The notes beneath the pieces are model-generated. The model saw only the letters and a program-made list of their open reading frames with translations, had not been told where the DNA came from and searched no databases. From the NCBI GenBank assembly GCA_037953745.1, contig JBAKBP010006616.1, positions 1 to 64,000 on the forward strand: a stretch of 64,000 bases of DNA. Reading direction: 5' to 3'. Made by a program: the position numbers and the translations under genes. Source of the stretch: Lithodes maja (lineage: Eukaryota; Arthropoda; Malacostraca; Decapoda; Lithodidae). Position 1 is the stretch's first letter; each line of letters begins with the position of its first letter. This document shows, piece after piece, positions 44,202-55,495 of the stretch.

Positions 44202-46614
44202 GGAGGCGAGGAAGAAGAGGAAAGAGAGGAATAGGATTAGGAAAGAGTTGGAGAAGGGGAAAAAGAGAGGGGAAAATATAAGTGAGGAGGAAATTCGAAT
44301 AGCAAGGGAAGAATACGAGAGGGAAAGGAAAAACACAAAAAAATTAATAAGAGGAGCAATAGAGAAGCACGAACAGAAAGAAATTGACAGGATAAAAGAG
44401 AAGGGGGACAAAGGAAAAGCTGAGTGGTATAGATGGCTAAAAAGAGAAAAAAGGAGGGAAAAGGTAGTAGTGGAGCTGAATGTAGGTGGGGAAAAAGTTA
44501 GGGATGTAAATAAAATTGGAGAGGAAATAAAAAGATACTGGGAGGAAGTGGGAGGGGTAAATGACCAAATAAGAGTAGGGCAATGGAATATTGAACTAAA
44601 TGAGGAAGAAATAGATGAAAATATGAATGAGATGGTGAGTGAGGAGGAGATTAGGAGGAGTGTGAAGAAGCTGAAGAGAAACAAAGCGGCAGGACCGGAT
44701 GGGATAACAGCAGAGATGTATATTGAAGGAGGGGAGATGATAGTTAGGATGTTGAAGAAGCTATTTGATAAAATATGGGAGGAGGAAGAAATACCAGCAA
44801 GATGGAAAGAAGAAAGGGTCACATTGATCTACAAAGGAGGAGCAAAAAATGTGCACGAAATGGGGAGTTATAGACCAATAACGGTAATAAACATAATAAA
44901 TAAGATATTTTATGGGATACTAAAGGAGAGGGTAGGAGAGTATGTAGAAGAAAGGATCCTACTTAGTGAAGAGCAAAATGGGTTTAGGAAGGGGAGAAGA
45001 GGAACAGACAATATATTTATATTAGATGAGATTATAGAGAAAAAGGCAAAGCAAGGGAAATGTGTGTTTATAGTGTGTTTGGATGTGGAGAAGGCATATG
45101 ATAAGATTAGTAGGGGAGTTGCAGAAGCAGTGATGGAGAAACTAGGAGTGAGTAGGAAGATAAGGAACATGATAATGAATATGTATGAAGGGGCGGAGAC
45201 AGAGATTGTGTGGAAAAATATTGCAGTGAAAGGAATCAGGAGAAGGAAAGGGTTAAGGCAGGGATGTAACCTGTCACCACTAATTTTTGCAATGTGCATG
45301 GAGGAGTTGGTGAGGAGAATTAAGAGTAAGGGTCAAGGAGTGAAAATAGGGCAGTATAGGCTAGCAATTCTGACGTTTGCTGATGATGTTGTGTTGACAG
45401 CAGAGACAGAGGAAGATATGGGGGAAATGTTACAGGAGGCGGAAAGGTTTGGCAGAGACCTAGAAATGAAGTTCAGTGTAGAGAAAAGCAGTATGATAGT
45501 AGTAAATGGACCAGAGGCAGTAGAAATGAGGATAGGAGGGGAAAGAATAGAAACAAGGGAGGAAGTGAAGTATTTAGGGGTATGGATAGGGAGGGAAGGG
45601 CGACAAAGGACAATGAATGAGAAAATCATGAAGGTGGAGCAGTGTAGTGGGAAACTGTGGAATGTGACAAAAACCAGAGTAAATAAATATAAAATAGTAA
45701 GAGAGGTGTGGAAGGACTTTGAAGTGCCGAGAATAATGTACGGGATGGATGTGAGAGGGAGTACAGGGGGTGAAATAAATAGACTGGAGACGGGACAAAA
45801 TAAAATAGGAAGAATGGGGTTAGGAGCAAGAAGGTGGACAGCAAATGAAGCAGTGAGAGGGGAGATGGGATGGAGTACGTTTGAGGAGAGAGTGGCGAAG
45901 GCAAAGTTGAGGTACAAGAGTAGGTTGGAGGAGATGGAGGATCATAGGTGGCCAAGGAGAGTGAATGAATGGGGGGAGGGGAAGAGTAGATGGGCAAAAG
46001 AGTGTAAGAGAAAACTGAAAAAAATAGGAGTGAAACAAAGAAGGGTGGGAGAGGAGTGGAGAGATGTAGGGAGTAATGCAGGACTAGGTCAGGGAAGGAG
46101 ACTAGAGAAAGAGATAGGAACGAGAGTGAAGGAAGTAGGAAGACAGGAATGGAAGAGAAATATGGAGAAGAAAAGTACACTGATAAGATATAGAAGCAAG
46201 GGGAGACCGAGAAAAGAGGAGTTCTATGACGGAAGTTGGGGAGCTGAACTACTGTTTAAGGCTAGGGCAGGAGCATTAGAGACAAATAGGAGAACATGGA
46301 GGTGGAATGGGGGGGTGAAAGAGTGTCTACAGTGTGAGGTGGGAGGGAGGAGAGTGGAGGAGACAATAGAACATATAGTGACAGAGTGCCAGGGGTATGC
46401 AGAGGAGAGAGAGGGGTTGGAAGATGAGTTGAAACGGGTGGTAGGGGAGAGGGAATGGGAAGAGCAGAAAGAGGAGGAGGATGAGGGTGTAAAATTTGTG
46501 TTAGGTCTCGGGACAGAAGAGGGGGTAGATGGGGAAATGGGGAAAAGAATGAAGGTAGTGAAAAGATTCCTGGAGCAGGTGTGGCAGAAGAGAAAAAGGA
46601 ATAGAATAGAATAG
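44200..46614 (+). pseudogene. LINE ORF2 second part: reverse transcriptase and CCHC domain
   Basis: Continues ORF2 in the frame set by the endonuclease half once the MITE and one TTAA are discounted. RT motifs: AAGPDGITAEMY, YRPITVINIINKIF, QNGFRKGRRGTDNIF, CLDVEKAYDK (D at 45082), LRQGCNLSPLIF and FADDVVL (45376-45387). C-terminal KGRPRKEEFYDGSWG and a CCHC zinc motif (CLQC...HIVTEC) near 46325-46390. No stops. Apart from the MITE the gene is intact. Clade uncertain; motif style is unlike the CR1/L2-type ORFs in the window. Confidence 0.85.
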
Positions 46615-46933
46615 GGTGAGGGGGGAGAAGGGGACCAGAGCGGGGGAGGAAGAAAAATGAGATTAAATAGTAGAGAGGGGAAAAGTTAAATTAAGGTAAG
46701 GAGAGAACAAGATATTGGGGGGTGGAGGAGGGGGTAAAATAAGGAGGGGAGAGTTCTGCTTAAGCTATATACTTCAATTCTTTGTCTTTAACTATCCTTT
46801 CTATGACTACATAATTTCTAAACTAATTCTTAAATCTAGCTCTAGCTGTTTCTGGAGAAGTCACCGGTGCATAGGTGAGCTGGCTTTGAGAGGGGACAGC
46901 AACTCCACAAGAAGAAGAAGAAGAAGAAGAAGG
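46615..46933 (+). repeat. LINE 3' UTR with (AAG)n tail
   Basis: The purine bias continues to about 46740, then composition normalises. Eight AAG units at 46909-46933 mark the likely 3' end. Confidence 0.65.
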
Positions 46934-47154
46934 GCCCTCCTGATACTACTCTCCTTGACGCGGTTGGGGGGCTTCAGTGACTAATTTTGAGTAGTTTTCA
47001 AGAATTTTTTTATTTTAATACCACGAATTTTCCGAGTGTTTTTTATAAACAAAATTGGTAATTTGCATCAATATATAGCGTTTGTAATTATTATGTTCCT
47101 TCCAACAACCAACCATACTCCTAAAATCGATTAATGACATTTACAAACACATGT

Positions 47155-47228
47155 GGCAGTCCGTGGATTCGAACCCAGGATGCTCACACCGAAAATCAAC
47201 ACCTTATACATCGCACCACGAAGACAGT
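47155..47228 (-). mobile_element. tRNA-like sequence (SINE head or tRNA pseudogene)
   Basis: Minus strand: A-box-like GTGGTGCGATGTATAAGG and an exact B-box GGTTCGAATCC (47165-47175), total about 74 bases as in a tRNA. The acceptor arms do not pair, so I do not call a working tRNA. Confidence 0.5.
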
Positions 47229-47354
47229 TAAAGGGGTTATACTGATGTTTTGGACCGACAGTTAGCCCATCGATCTTTTTAGGCCTAATAGGTCCGGTAG
47301 AGCATATACATCATTGCTATATATATCATTGACCCAGGAGCTGGGGGAAGACTC

Positions 47355-47470
47355 TTAACCTGGGAACTGCGGGAAGACTCTTTAGAGTTCGGCCGGCGGA
47401 CTGCGGGAAGACTCTCTGGAGTAAGTAAAACTAAAAATCAACTTTTTACATCGAAAAAAATTTTTTTTTT

Positions 47471-47505
<35 letters not shown>

Positions 47506-47990
47506 GCCCCTGGGCCATGCAAAATCTCAGTCCTCTACCTCCCCTCCTTCCCCACTTTCCTCCTATTCCTCAGTTATCACCTATTTTCCCTATTATTCCC
47601 TTATTCTGAGGTATATTTTCGTGCTAACATTAGCGAGTTGCAAGCAGGGTGTTGTCATCACTGATGGCCATCGAGTGCAAGAGAGAGAGAGAGAGTATCG
47701 ATCGACTGTGTCTCAGTGGCCTTGGGGGAAATTGGCGGGAAAGGAGTTTGCCTCACCCATAGATTATACAACTCGCGGGCTATATCTCCGATTTTGACCA
47801 TCCAAACGCTGTTTTCACTCGTTTTATTGTTGTTTCAGGTTAATACCTTTATAATCAACCCATAATAGGCGCATATGGATAATTATTAATGCTATTAATG
47901 GTACAATGAATATTTTAGTGACGAAAAACCTCAAATACGTCAGCACAGGGGGACGTTTTCATTTACCCCCGTGCGCACTTCAGAGGTTAA
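47355..47990 (+). mobile_element. TTAA-bounded interspersed repeat, copy 2 of 3
   Basis: TTAACC.GGGAACTGC.GGAAGACTC at the left, long poly-T, GGCCATGCAAAATCTCAGTCC, GAGAGA run with ATCGATCG, and GTGCGCACTTCAGAGGTTAA at the right (TTAA 47987-47990). Same family as 4822-5392, opposite orientation. Its left end holds three GGGAAGACTCT repeats. Confidence 0.7.
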
Positions 47991-48585
47991 GAGTTCCCCC
48001 GGCGGACGGGAAGACTCTCCTGAGTAAGTAAAACTAAAAATCAACTTTTGACATCAAAATTTTTTTTTTTTTTTTATTTTTATTTTTTTATTTTTTTTTG
48101 GCACCTGGGCCATGCAAAATCTCAGTCCTCTACCTCCCCTCCTTCCCCACTTTCCTCCTATTCCTCAGTTATCACCTATTTTCCCTATTATTCCCTTATT
48201 CTGAGGTATATTTTCGTGCTAACATTAGCGAGTTGCAAGCAGGGTGTTGTCATCACTGATAGCAATCGAGTGCAAGAGAGAGAGAGAGAGTATCGATCGA
48301 CTGTGTCGCAGTGGCCTTGGGGAAAATGGGCGGGAAGGTAGCTTGCCTCACCCATACATTATACAACTCGCGGGCTATATCTCCGATTTTGACCATCCAA
48401 ACGCTGTTTTCACTCGTTTTATTGTTGTTTCAGGTTAATACCTTTATAATCAACCCATAATAGGCGCATATGGATAATTATTAATGCTATTAATGGTACA
48501 ATGAATATTTTAGTGACGAAAAACCTCAAATAAGTCAGCACAGGGGGAGGTTTTCATTTACCCCCGTGCGCACTTCAGAGGTTAA
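47987..48585 (+). mobile_element. TTAA-bounded interspersed repeat, copy 3 of 3
   Basis: Tandem neighbour of copy 2 in the same orientation with 602-bp spacing (GAAGACTC at 47408 and 48010), sharing the TTAA at 47987-47990. Ends at TTAA 48582-48585. Very similar to copy 2, so the pair may be a recent tandem duplication or two insertions. Confidence 0.7.
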
Positions 48586-48672
48586 GAGCTGAAATGTATT
48601 ATAAGGGAGAAAAAAACAAAAACGCTAAAATACATATACAGTATACTGTAAAACAATAAGTTTTTCAGCCAG

Positions 48673-48870
48673 TACCCAACCAGCGGGGGCGGCAGCCCCC
48701 ACCCATATACTAGGTTAGGTTTGGTTGTTAAGTTAGACTAATAGCACATAAAAAAAAAAAAAAAAAAAAAGTAACCCAACCAGCGGGGGTGTGGGAGCGG
48801 CAGCCCCCACCCATATACTAGGTTAGGTTAGGTAAGGTTTTTAGGTTAGGCTAATAGCCTAGAACATTAA
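48673..48870. repeat. Tandem pair with TTAGG-type motifs
   Basis: CCAACCAGCGGGGG..GGCAGCCCCCACCCATATACTAGGTTAGG occurs twice, separated by a run of about 20 A's. Each copy ends in short GGTTAGG runs, the arthropod telomere-type motif. Far too short to be a telomere. Confidence 0.7.
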
Positions 48871-48960
48871 TGTCCCGACTTCCCGAATAATCTGATGAAT
48901 CACTTTACAGTATTATATTTTAATTACTCGTACTTGTTTATTGTATTACAATATGTTTAT

Positions 48961-49039
48961 CGAGTTGACAATCAGATGGGCCGAGTTGACAATCACGTGG
49001 GCAGAGTTGACAATCAGATAGGCCGAGTTGACAAGCCCC
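48961..49039. repeat. 21-bp minisatellite
   Basis: CGAGTTGACAATCAGATGGGC repeated from 48961, 48982, 49003 and 49024 (last unit partial). Confidence 0.85.
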
Positions 49040-49999
49040 TTAACCCAAGAAATGCTGGACCCCCCCCTAGGAGTCTCCATTGCCCTGTGCTAGACCTAGG
49101 CCAATTTGGCGACTTTTCCAAAACACAAAGAAAACCATATCATCGTGTAAGAAATTCAATCCCGCATCCAACCATATACTGTATATATACAGTACTGTAT
49201 ATGAATACCCAAAAGATTCGTAGTTGAAAATATGGCGTGAAATCTGCAACGTGCGGCTGTGCATATTGGTCTGGTGGAGGGAGGAAATGGGAGGAGCAGG
49301 GTGGAGGCAAGATGTTGGGCAATAAATGTCATTGGAAGCTCACCTCATAAACCCTAACAGTCACATTTCTTGTTTTTGCCATTAGGAATGTTGTTGTACC
49401 TGTTTGACATCTCTTCTTCTGAGAGGAGCGTCGCAGCCCACCAGTAAAACCCCTCGAGAGGATTGTCGCAGCCACTAGGTTAATATGAGCTTACCTAACT
49501 TAATCTTCAAAACCTAGACATGAAAATTATAATACCCTACTGTACGGCATTGTAATAATAATAGAAATTGCTAGGACCAATCTGTCATATTATGATTATA
49601 CCATCATATCTTACCTTTTCTCGTGACTCTGGAATAGTGTGTTTGCCGGTGGGAAGCTTATCTATACCGAAGCTCTTGCCATGGCAGCCTGTAGTGTGGA
49701 GAGCTCTCTGTGAGGTCCATCTTGTAGCTTGGACGTGGCTGTATCTTCCTGATAACATGCCCAGCCAGGAGTGCCACCCCAGTGATATGAGGCAAGTATT
49801 CATGGTTGTTATGTTCTCTGCCTTTACTCCGTATAATCTGTTGGTACATATTGTGTTAATAGTTTTATAATCTGTACAGTACAGTACTGTATTATGTAAG
49901 ACAAAAATAATAGCAGCATTCAAGGATACTGTACTGGATAACAATTTATTTAAATTTTGATTGAGTTCTGATAGATAGTTTTTAACAACAGTACATCCT
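49040..49999. other. Spacer without recognised genes
   Basis: Several CAGTACTGTATA-type short palindromes (about 49180 and 49875). No supported coding frame. Confidence 0.45.
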
Positions 50000-50172
50000 T
50001 GATTGACAGGACTAGAGCATGTACTTTTTACAAGAATTTAACTGAAAATTTACCACAAATCGCTGGACCGAGCTGCCAAAACTCTTGCCGTCTACTAATG
50101 GGATGGCGTGGGATAGAACTGCAGACCCTTCGATCAGGAATCAGATGCACTACCGACCATGCCACAGCCCAT
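50000..50172 (-). mobile_element. tRNA-derived SINE
   Basis: Minus strand: A-box TGGCATGGTCGGTAGTGC (about 50146-50163) and B-box-like GTTCTATCCC (50110-50119), in good tRNA-like context (GATCGAAGGGTCTGC between). A body continues to about 50000. Confidence 0.65.
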
Positions 50173-50475
50173 GGCATAGGGATAAATGCGTTACTAGTTT
50201 CGGTAAAGGTCTAAACTATTATAGGGGCTGGTTCCCGTTAGTAGATTTTTATAAGGTTAATATACAGGAGACGCAACAACGTGTTTTTCAGGTATTTTTG
50301 TTGGTATTTTGATTTTGTTTTTGGTGTTTTAGTTGAATCTAGTGATGACATTGAATGGGAATTAAGTATTTACCCATTATCCATCAATCTAAAGACACGC
50401 CCCCCGATAGTGGGGAGGGCTATGAAGATCAGGGAAATTGAGGGGTAAAAAGCGTATAGAACACTATAGAACACG
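50173..50475. other. Spacer, nothing recognised
   Basis: T-rich and AT-rich sequence without ORF or repeat match. Confidence 0.4.
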
Positions 50476-50497
50476 ATAATAATAATAATAATAATAA
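50476..50497 (-). repeat. (TTA)n tail of the minus-strand LINE
   Basis: Seven ATA/TAA units on the plus strand mark the 3' end of the LINE whose ORFs follow on the minus strand. Confidence 0.75.
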
Positions 50498-50645
50498 GCA
50501 TGTTACTTATTTCTCATAAGCGCCAATTTTTCCGAAGAATTCACTAGCGCTCGAAAAGAGAAAGAAAAAAGAACAAAAATCAATGCATCAAAAGAAGGCT
50601 TATATACAACACACATTTAACAATCACTAGCAGTGGCAAAATAGC

Positions 50646-51476
50646 CTAAACTCTATAGCCATCTGTCATGACACCTCTCTCAAGATCATAGCTTCTCTCA
50701 AAGAGAAAAGTCTTAAGTTGTCTCTTGAAGCATTCAACAGAACTCAGTTGTCTCATGGACAGCGGCAACCTGTTATACAACCTCGGAGCCATGTAGGAGA
50801 ATGACCTCTCAAAGAAAGAAGACTGCTGGAAAGCCCTTGGTTCATCAAGACGAAAAGGGTCATTGTCATGACGCACAACTACACCATGGTGTGCCGGTGG
50901 GCGCCTGAGCAGCTCCGCAAGGTACCTAGGCTCACCAAATTTGAGAACCTTAAAAGTCACCAAACACAACTTAAATTCTATTCTTGCTCTTACTGGCAGC
51001 CAGTGCAGTTCTATGTGAAGAGATGTAGTAGGAGTTCTAGGTGGAACACCAAAAATTAGTCTTGCGGCCCTGTTAAGAACAGACTGAACTTTCTTCAAAA
51101 TATAATTTGGAAGACCCACCAACAGGGCATTGCAATAATCAACACGAGAGAAGACCAATGAGTGAACCAACGTCAGGAGGCAACGTCTGGTTATAAACGG
51201 CTTCACCAAATAGAGATTTCTGATGTGCAAGTAACAACTTTTAACTATCTGGTTTACATGCTCTTTGAAATCTAATCGGGAGTTCACATATACACCCAGA
51301 TTTCGAACAGAGTTGGCCGGTCGCAGCTGAGATCCACCCACATTGATGGAGAGGGCACCTACTATATCATCAGCTCTTCTATTTCCTCGGATGATGAGAA
51401 TATCAGTTTTACCATCATTTAGTTTAAGTTTTCTCGCTCTCATCCACTTCTTGATATCAGACATCAACAATTCCAT
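50646..51476 (-). pseudogene. LINE ORF2, RT C-terminal part after a frameshift
   Basis: Continuation of the RT ORF ending at 51464, in another frame: DIKKWMRARKLKLNDGKT, SVRNLGVYVNSRLDF, HIRNLYLVKPF, SLVFSRVDYCNALLVGLP and WLPVRARIEFKLC, ending YNRLPLSMR and FKRQLKTFLFERSY. These are RT thumb and L2-type C-terminal motifs. Stop at 50646-50648. ATG 51476 is an internal methionine rather than a natural start. Confidence 0.85.
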
Positions 51477-53554
51477 CTTACTCCGTACTGTATATCAACT
51501 ATATTTGTGATTCTCACATAAATCTGGGTGTCATCTGCATAAAAGTGAAAGGTGACATTATGTGCACGAAGCAGAAGAGACAAACTGCTAATATAAATTA
51601 TAAATAGGATAGGACCTAAAACTGATCCCTGCGGAACACCATACTGCAGGGGTGTCGAGTCCGAGACCACTTGATTTACCATCGCACTCTGGGATCTACC
51701 TGACAAGTACGACCCAAGAAGCAAGAGAGCGGAGTCACGCACACCACAATCATAAAGATCACTCAATAACAACTCGTGATCCACTGTGTCAAAAGCCGCA
51801 GAGAGATCAAGCAAGACCAATAGTGAGGCCACACCATTGCAAATGTTCTCAACTAGATCATTATGTACTCTAATCAATGCTGTTTCAGTTGAATGATGCT
51901 GTCGGTAAGCAGACTGAAAAATTGGGATAGTTTCATTCTGCTGAAGTAGTGGTTGTAATTGGTCAAGTATTGCACGCTCTAATATCTTTGATATGAAGGA
52001 CAGGTTGGAGACAGGACGATAGTTCAACATGTTCTCAACATCAAGTCCAGGTTTCTTTAGAGTAGGTCGGAGTAGTGCATGCTTTTCAGAATGTGGGAAG
52101 CTACCTTCAGAGAAGCACTTATTAATTATTTTGGAAATAAACTCAACTGTGTGATCATAGACTCTTGGTAGCTTGGAAACATTTATGGGATCCAACGGGC
52201 AAAATGTTTTATTGAGGTTTCTTATGTAGGACGAGATCATGTCCACCTCTACTGAGTGAAAGGATGAGAGGACATTATTAGGAATGTGTCGGGGTTGGAG
52301 TACAACTGAAAGTTCTTCACCAACAGAAGCATCATCCAGTTCCTGTCTTATGCGAGTTATCTTGCCAGCAAAAAATGCCACAAAGTTGGCAGCCAACTCG
52401 GCATCGGGTACAGAAGGTCTTAAGCTGACTCTTGTTTTTCCAAGTAAACTGTTTACAATTGAAGCCAACCTCCTCTGGTCGTTACCACACGAGTCAACTT
52501 TTCCCTGATAATACACTTTCTTTTCATCTTTGATTTTGTGGACCACAGCTCTTCTGGCTGACAGATATTGCAACCATGTAGAGTCTGTTTTATTTTTCCG
52601 CCATTCACGTTCAGCTCTTCTACGCGCTCTTCTAAGAAATTTAACTCGAGTGCTATACCAGGGCGAATCATCTCGTACTATGATTTTCTTCTCTACTTCT
52701 GGACAGTGATGATCGAACACTAATTTAAGTGCATTTCCATGTACCTCCACCAGCTCATCTGAAGTAAGGTTGGAAGTATCAATACTTCCCAAGTACTGTT
52801 TTACTTCACTGCTAGCCAAATTTAGGTCTGCATTTTTATAATTTCTAAATCTGATTACTTTTTCATGTGTGAGTGGCTTAGGGAAATCAAAGCTGAAAGT
52901 AATCAAAGCATGATCAGAGGTATTAGGGTCAGCATTCTCAACATCAACATCCAGAACACCACCACAACCCACAGGAGAGAAAACCAAGTCAAGGGTGTGT
53001 CCTAAGATATGAGTTGGGTGGGACACATGGTTTACAAAATTGTTCTGATCAGTCAACTCAAGGAACTCAGGAGAGAATGGCTTCAGATGAGGGCTGTCAA
53101 CCCAGTAATTAAAATCTCCACATATCAAAAGTCTTCCGGTTTTAGCAGAAAATTCCTCGAGAAACTGCCCAAACTCTTCCATAAAACCCCTATCTGTGCC
53201 GCGATGGCCAGGCCTATAAACAACTGCCATTCTTAGAATTTGTTGATGGAGTTTTATTTCCACTTCCAACAGTTCATAACAAAGAGGGGCTGGGTTATGG
53301 CTTATTTGCAAGATATTCACCAGAGATGTGGAGTAGACAACTGCCACTCCACCACCCGGATGATCTCCCCTAGGCCTAGGAACATTTATTATGGAATGGG
53401 TTTTAGGCAATGCCGCCTGGATAATATTCAGATCTGACTCGAACAACCAGGTCTCGGTGAGACATAATACATCAAGGTTACGTTCATCCAAGATCTCGCA
53501 AATATGATCCATTTTGTTACGCAAGGAACGAACATTCAACAGACCCAGTTTCAA
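51464..53554 (-). pseudogene. LINE ORF2, endonuclease and RT palm, frameshifted at its end
   Basis: Endonuclease motifs LNVRSLRNKM, LTETWL, GGGVAVVY, CGDFNYWVD, LDLVFS and TSDHALI. RT motifs LDPINVSKLP, NYRPVSNLSFISKILE, QSAYRQHHSTETAL, LLDLSAAFDTVDH, GVPQGSVLGPILF and YADDTQIY (about 51530-51546). The frame breaks about 15 codons after YADD and the rest lies in the frame of 50646-51476. One short indel near 51470-51500 would explain it. The usual start is unclear: the first codon of the open frame is TTG and the frame overlaps the ORF1 end closely (20 bases apart). L2/CR1-like. Confidence 0.85.
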
Positions 53555-53574
53555 CCGGCTCCCATGTGCATTTT

Positions 53575-54825
53575 TCAGTTTTTTGAACCTACAAAATTGG
53601 TGTTCTCAATAACTTTATTTCTCTGAGCTGTTATTAAAGGACAATTTCTACTTGAGGCGAAATGATTTGGCGGCTCCGTAACTGATGTGGAGCTCATACA
53701 ATTTATACATTTGGGGGAAGTCTTGTTGGTGCAGTCTTTTGAGTTATGAGTACCGGCACAGAAGTTGCATTTTGGATCCTCATTTTTCCGATAACACCTG
53801 TCACTGGTATGACCAAAGCCCTGGCAATGGTAACATTGTGTTACCCAGAAGCGATCGTATGCACGACATCTCACAAGTCCAACATACACAGAATTGCCAT
53901 CATCCACAATGGAAGAGCGTATTTCAGGTGACATTTTTACTACCGCAGTCTTAGTGTGTGCATCACTCTTTTGCTTAGTGAATAGCAAATTCATAGCTAA
54001 GCCATCGTCGACCAGGGACTTTATTCTTGGGTTCTTGTTGAGGATGCTGGGAATGATCTCATTATCCTCAGCATCATTAGCAATGCCTACCAGAGTCATT
54101 TTTGGCATCATCTTCTTTGGTTCGGAGACACTGAAGGCACTGTCCACCCCCAAACACTGATTGATGGCCCTTCCTGCATCTTCTTTGGCTTTCTTGGATG
54201 GAAGTCGTACCACCAGTACACCTGAATCAGTTCTAGTTAACTTGTTAACCGGAACCGAAGCCAAAGCAGTCTCGATTGCCTTTGTATCTGGTGGGCTTAC
54301 TGGCTCGGAAGATCGGTCTTTTGGCTTCACTACCAGGACCTGATGGTCCCAGACAGTTTTTTTCTTTCCACCATCTACCACCTCAGTGGTGCGTTTGGTC
54401 GGCTCCTTTTTGGTCTCTTCAAATGTTTGCTGAACTATCTTGGCAAACAAGGGAATGTCGGGGGCAGCAACTTTAGTCTCAAGGATATCCATTCTGTTAC
54501 CAATACTCTCTATCTCCACGGCCACTGCAGCAAGGGCACCCTTCACTTCGTTTACAATGGCAGTCTTCACTTCACCAACTAGGGCAGCCGTCAGGTCATC
54601 CAAGGTCTGCTGACTAATTGCTGCATCCTTTGCAGCCAGGGGGGTGGTATCGCAAACAGTGCAATGCCATTTAAATCCAGGTTTCTTCTTTGCAAGTACT
54701 CTGAGGTCCTCATCATCAACATTTATACAGTTAACATGAAAATAGGTACCACACGAGTAGCAGCCCAGTGATTTGGCCTTCCCCACAACCTTCCCACAAC
54801 TACAACTCTGCTTGCCCGCTGCCAT
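53575..54825 (-). CDS. LINE ORF1 with PHD finger and CCHC knuckles
   Basis: 416 aa from ATG 54825. An N-terminal PHD-like zinc finger (CSCG, CYSCGTYFHVNC, WHCTVC) is typical of chromatin-reader domains and is found in ORF1 of some CR1/L2-group LINEs. A coiled-coil-like Ala/Val/Glu stretch follows (about 75-125), then a linker and an RRM-like region (about 180-320), then Cys/His knuckles (CYHCQGFGHTSDRC, CNFCAGTHNSKDC, CINCMSS). It binds element RNA and may guide it to chromatin (inference). No interruption. Immediately upstream of ORF2 on the same strand. Confidence 0.85.
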   Translation of the reverse strand: MAAGKQSCSCGKVVGKAKSLGCYSCGTYFHVNCINVDDEDLRVLAKKKPGFKWHCTVCDTTPLAAKDAAISQQTLDDLTAALVGEVKTAIVNEVKGALAAVAVEIESIGNRMDILETKVAAPDIPLFAKIVQQTFEETKKEPTKRTTEVVDGGKKKTVWDHQVLVVKPKDRSSEPVSPPDTKAIETALASVPVNKLTRTDSGVLVVRLPSKKAKEDAGRAINQCLGVDSAFSVSEPKKMMPKMTLVGIANDAEDNEIIPSILNKNPRIKSLVDDGLAMNLLFTKQKSDAHTKTAVVKMSPEIRSSIVDDGNSVYVGLVRCRAYDRFWVTQCYHCQGFGHTSDRCYRKNEDPKCNFCAGTHNSKDCTNKTSPKCINCMSSTSVTEPPNHFASSRNCPLITAQRNKVIENTNFVGSKN

Positions 54826-55240
54826 TTCAGTGGAAGTAACCAATAATTAAAAACAAAAACACCTGTATTTTGTATCTGATTAAAAATAAAAGAAAACCCT
54901 AGTTTTAAAAAAACGTGAAAATAACTACCTGGGACAGACCCCAGGTAGCGCCGTCCCCGTCAGTGCCACCACAATGGAAAAAAATTAAAATGGAAAAAAA
55001 AAAAAATGAAAAGTGGTGTCTGCAAGGTCACCGCGGGCAGGTGGGGATCGACTTGGCTACCCTTTGGGGGTAGCCCAACCGAGATGCGTGGAGAGACCAC
55101 GCACAGGATGGCAGATGTGTGTGGTGCAAAAACTTTAACCAATTTTGCACACTGTTTTTAGCTTATAGCAGTGACAATGCAATATCCACGGTACTCAGCA
55201 AGACCCTATTGGTTACGATACCGCCACTGCGCAAATTTGT
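54826..55240 (-). other. LINE 5' UTR and flank
   Basis: AT-rich, then a GC-richer segment with the inverted pair CTACCTGGG / CCCAGGTAG (about 54927-54948). The 5' boundary of the LINE is not visible. No ORF supported. Confidence 0.4.
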
Positions 55241-55488
55241 AACCCAAATTTGGCTCGGGTTTGTTCAATTTCCAGACCCATAAAACCTGATTTTTTGAAA
55301 ACCCGAGCCAAGTTTTGACGAAACTTGGCTCGGATTTAACAAATGTAAAAATGAAAAAACAGTAACCTTGGTAAAATATTGGCTCAGGTTTTGTCAATTT
55401 CCAGACCCATAAAACCCGACTTTTTGAAAACCCGAGCCAAGTTTTGACGAAACTTGGCTCGGATTTAACAAATGTAAAAATGAAAAAA
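55241..55488. repeat. 129-bp tandem repeat with internal hairpin (left part)
   Basis: Units contain TTGGCTCGGGTTT.TCAATTTCC, AGACCCATAAAACC, and the perfect inverted pair CCGAGCCAAGTTT / AAACTTGGCTCGG around a 5-base loop. About two copies here, one more at 56491-56600 beyond the LINE piece. Confidence 0.8.
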
Positions 55489-55495
55489 ACACAGT

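Noticed and set aside
41031..46180. Many long minus-strand frames rich in Ser, Pro, Leu and Phe
   Set aside because: They are the antisense of the purine-rich LINE; a purine-only strand rarely produces stops on its complement.
47155..47228. Functional tRNA gene
   Set aside because: B box is exact but acceptor arms do not pair.
48800..48870. Telomere (TTAGG repeats)
   Set aside because: Only a few GGTTAGG motifs embedded in a local duplication.
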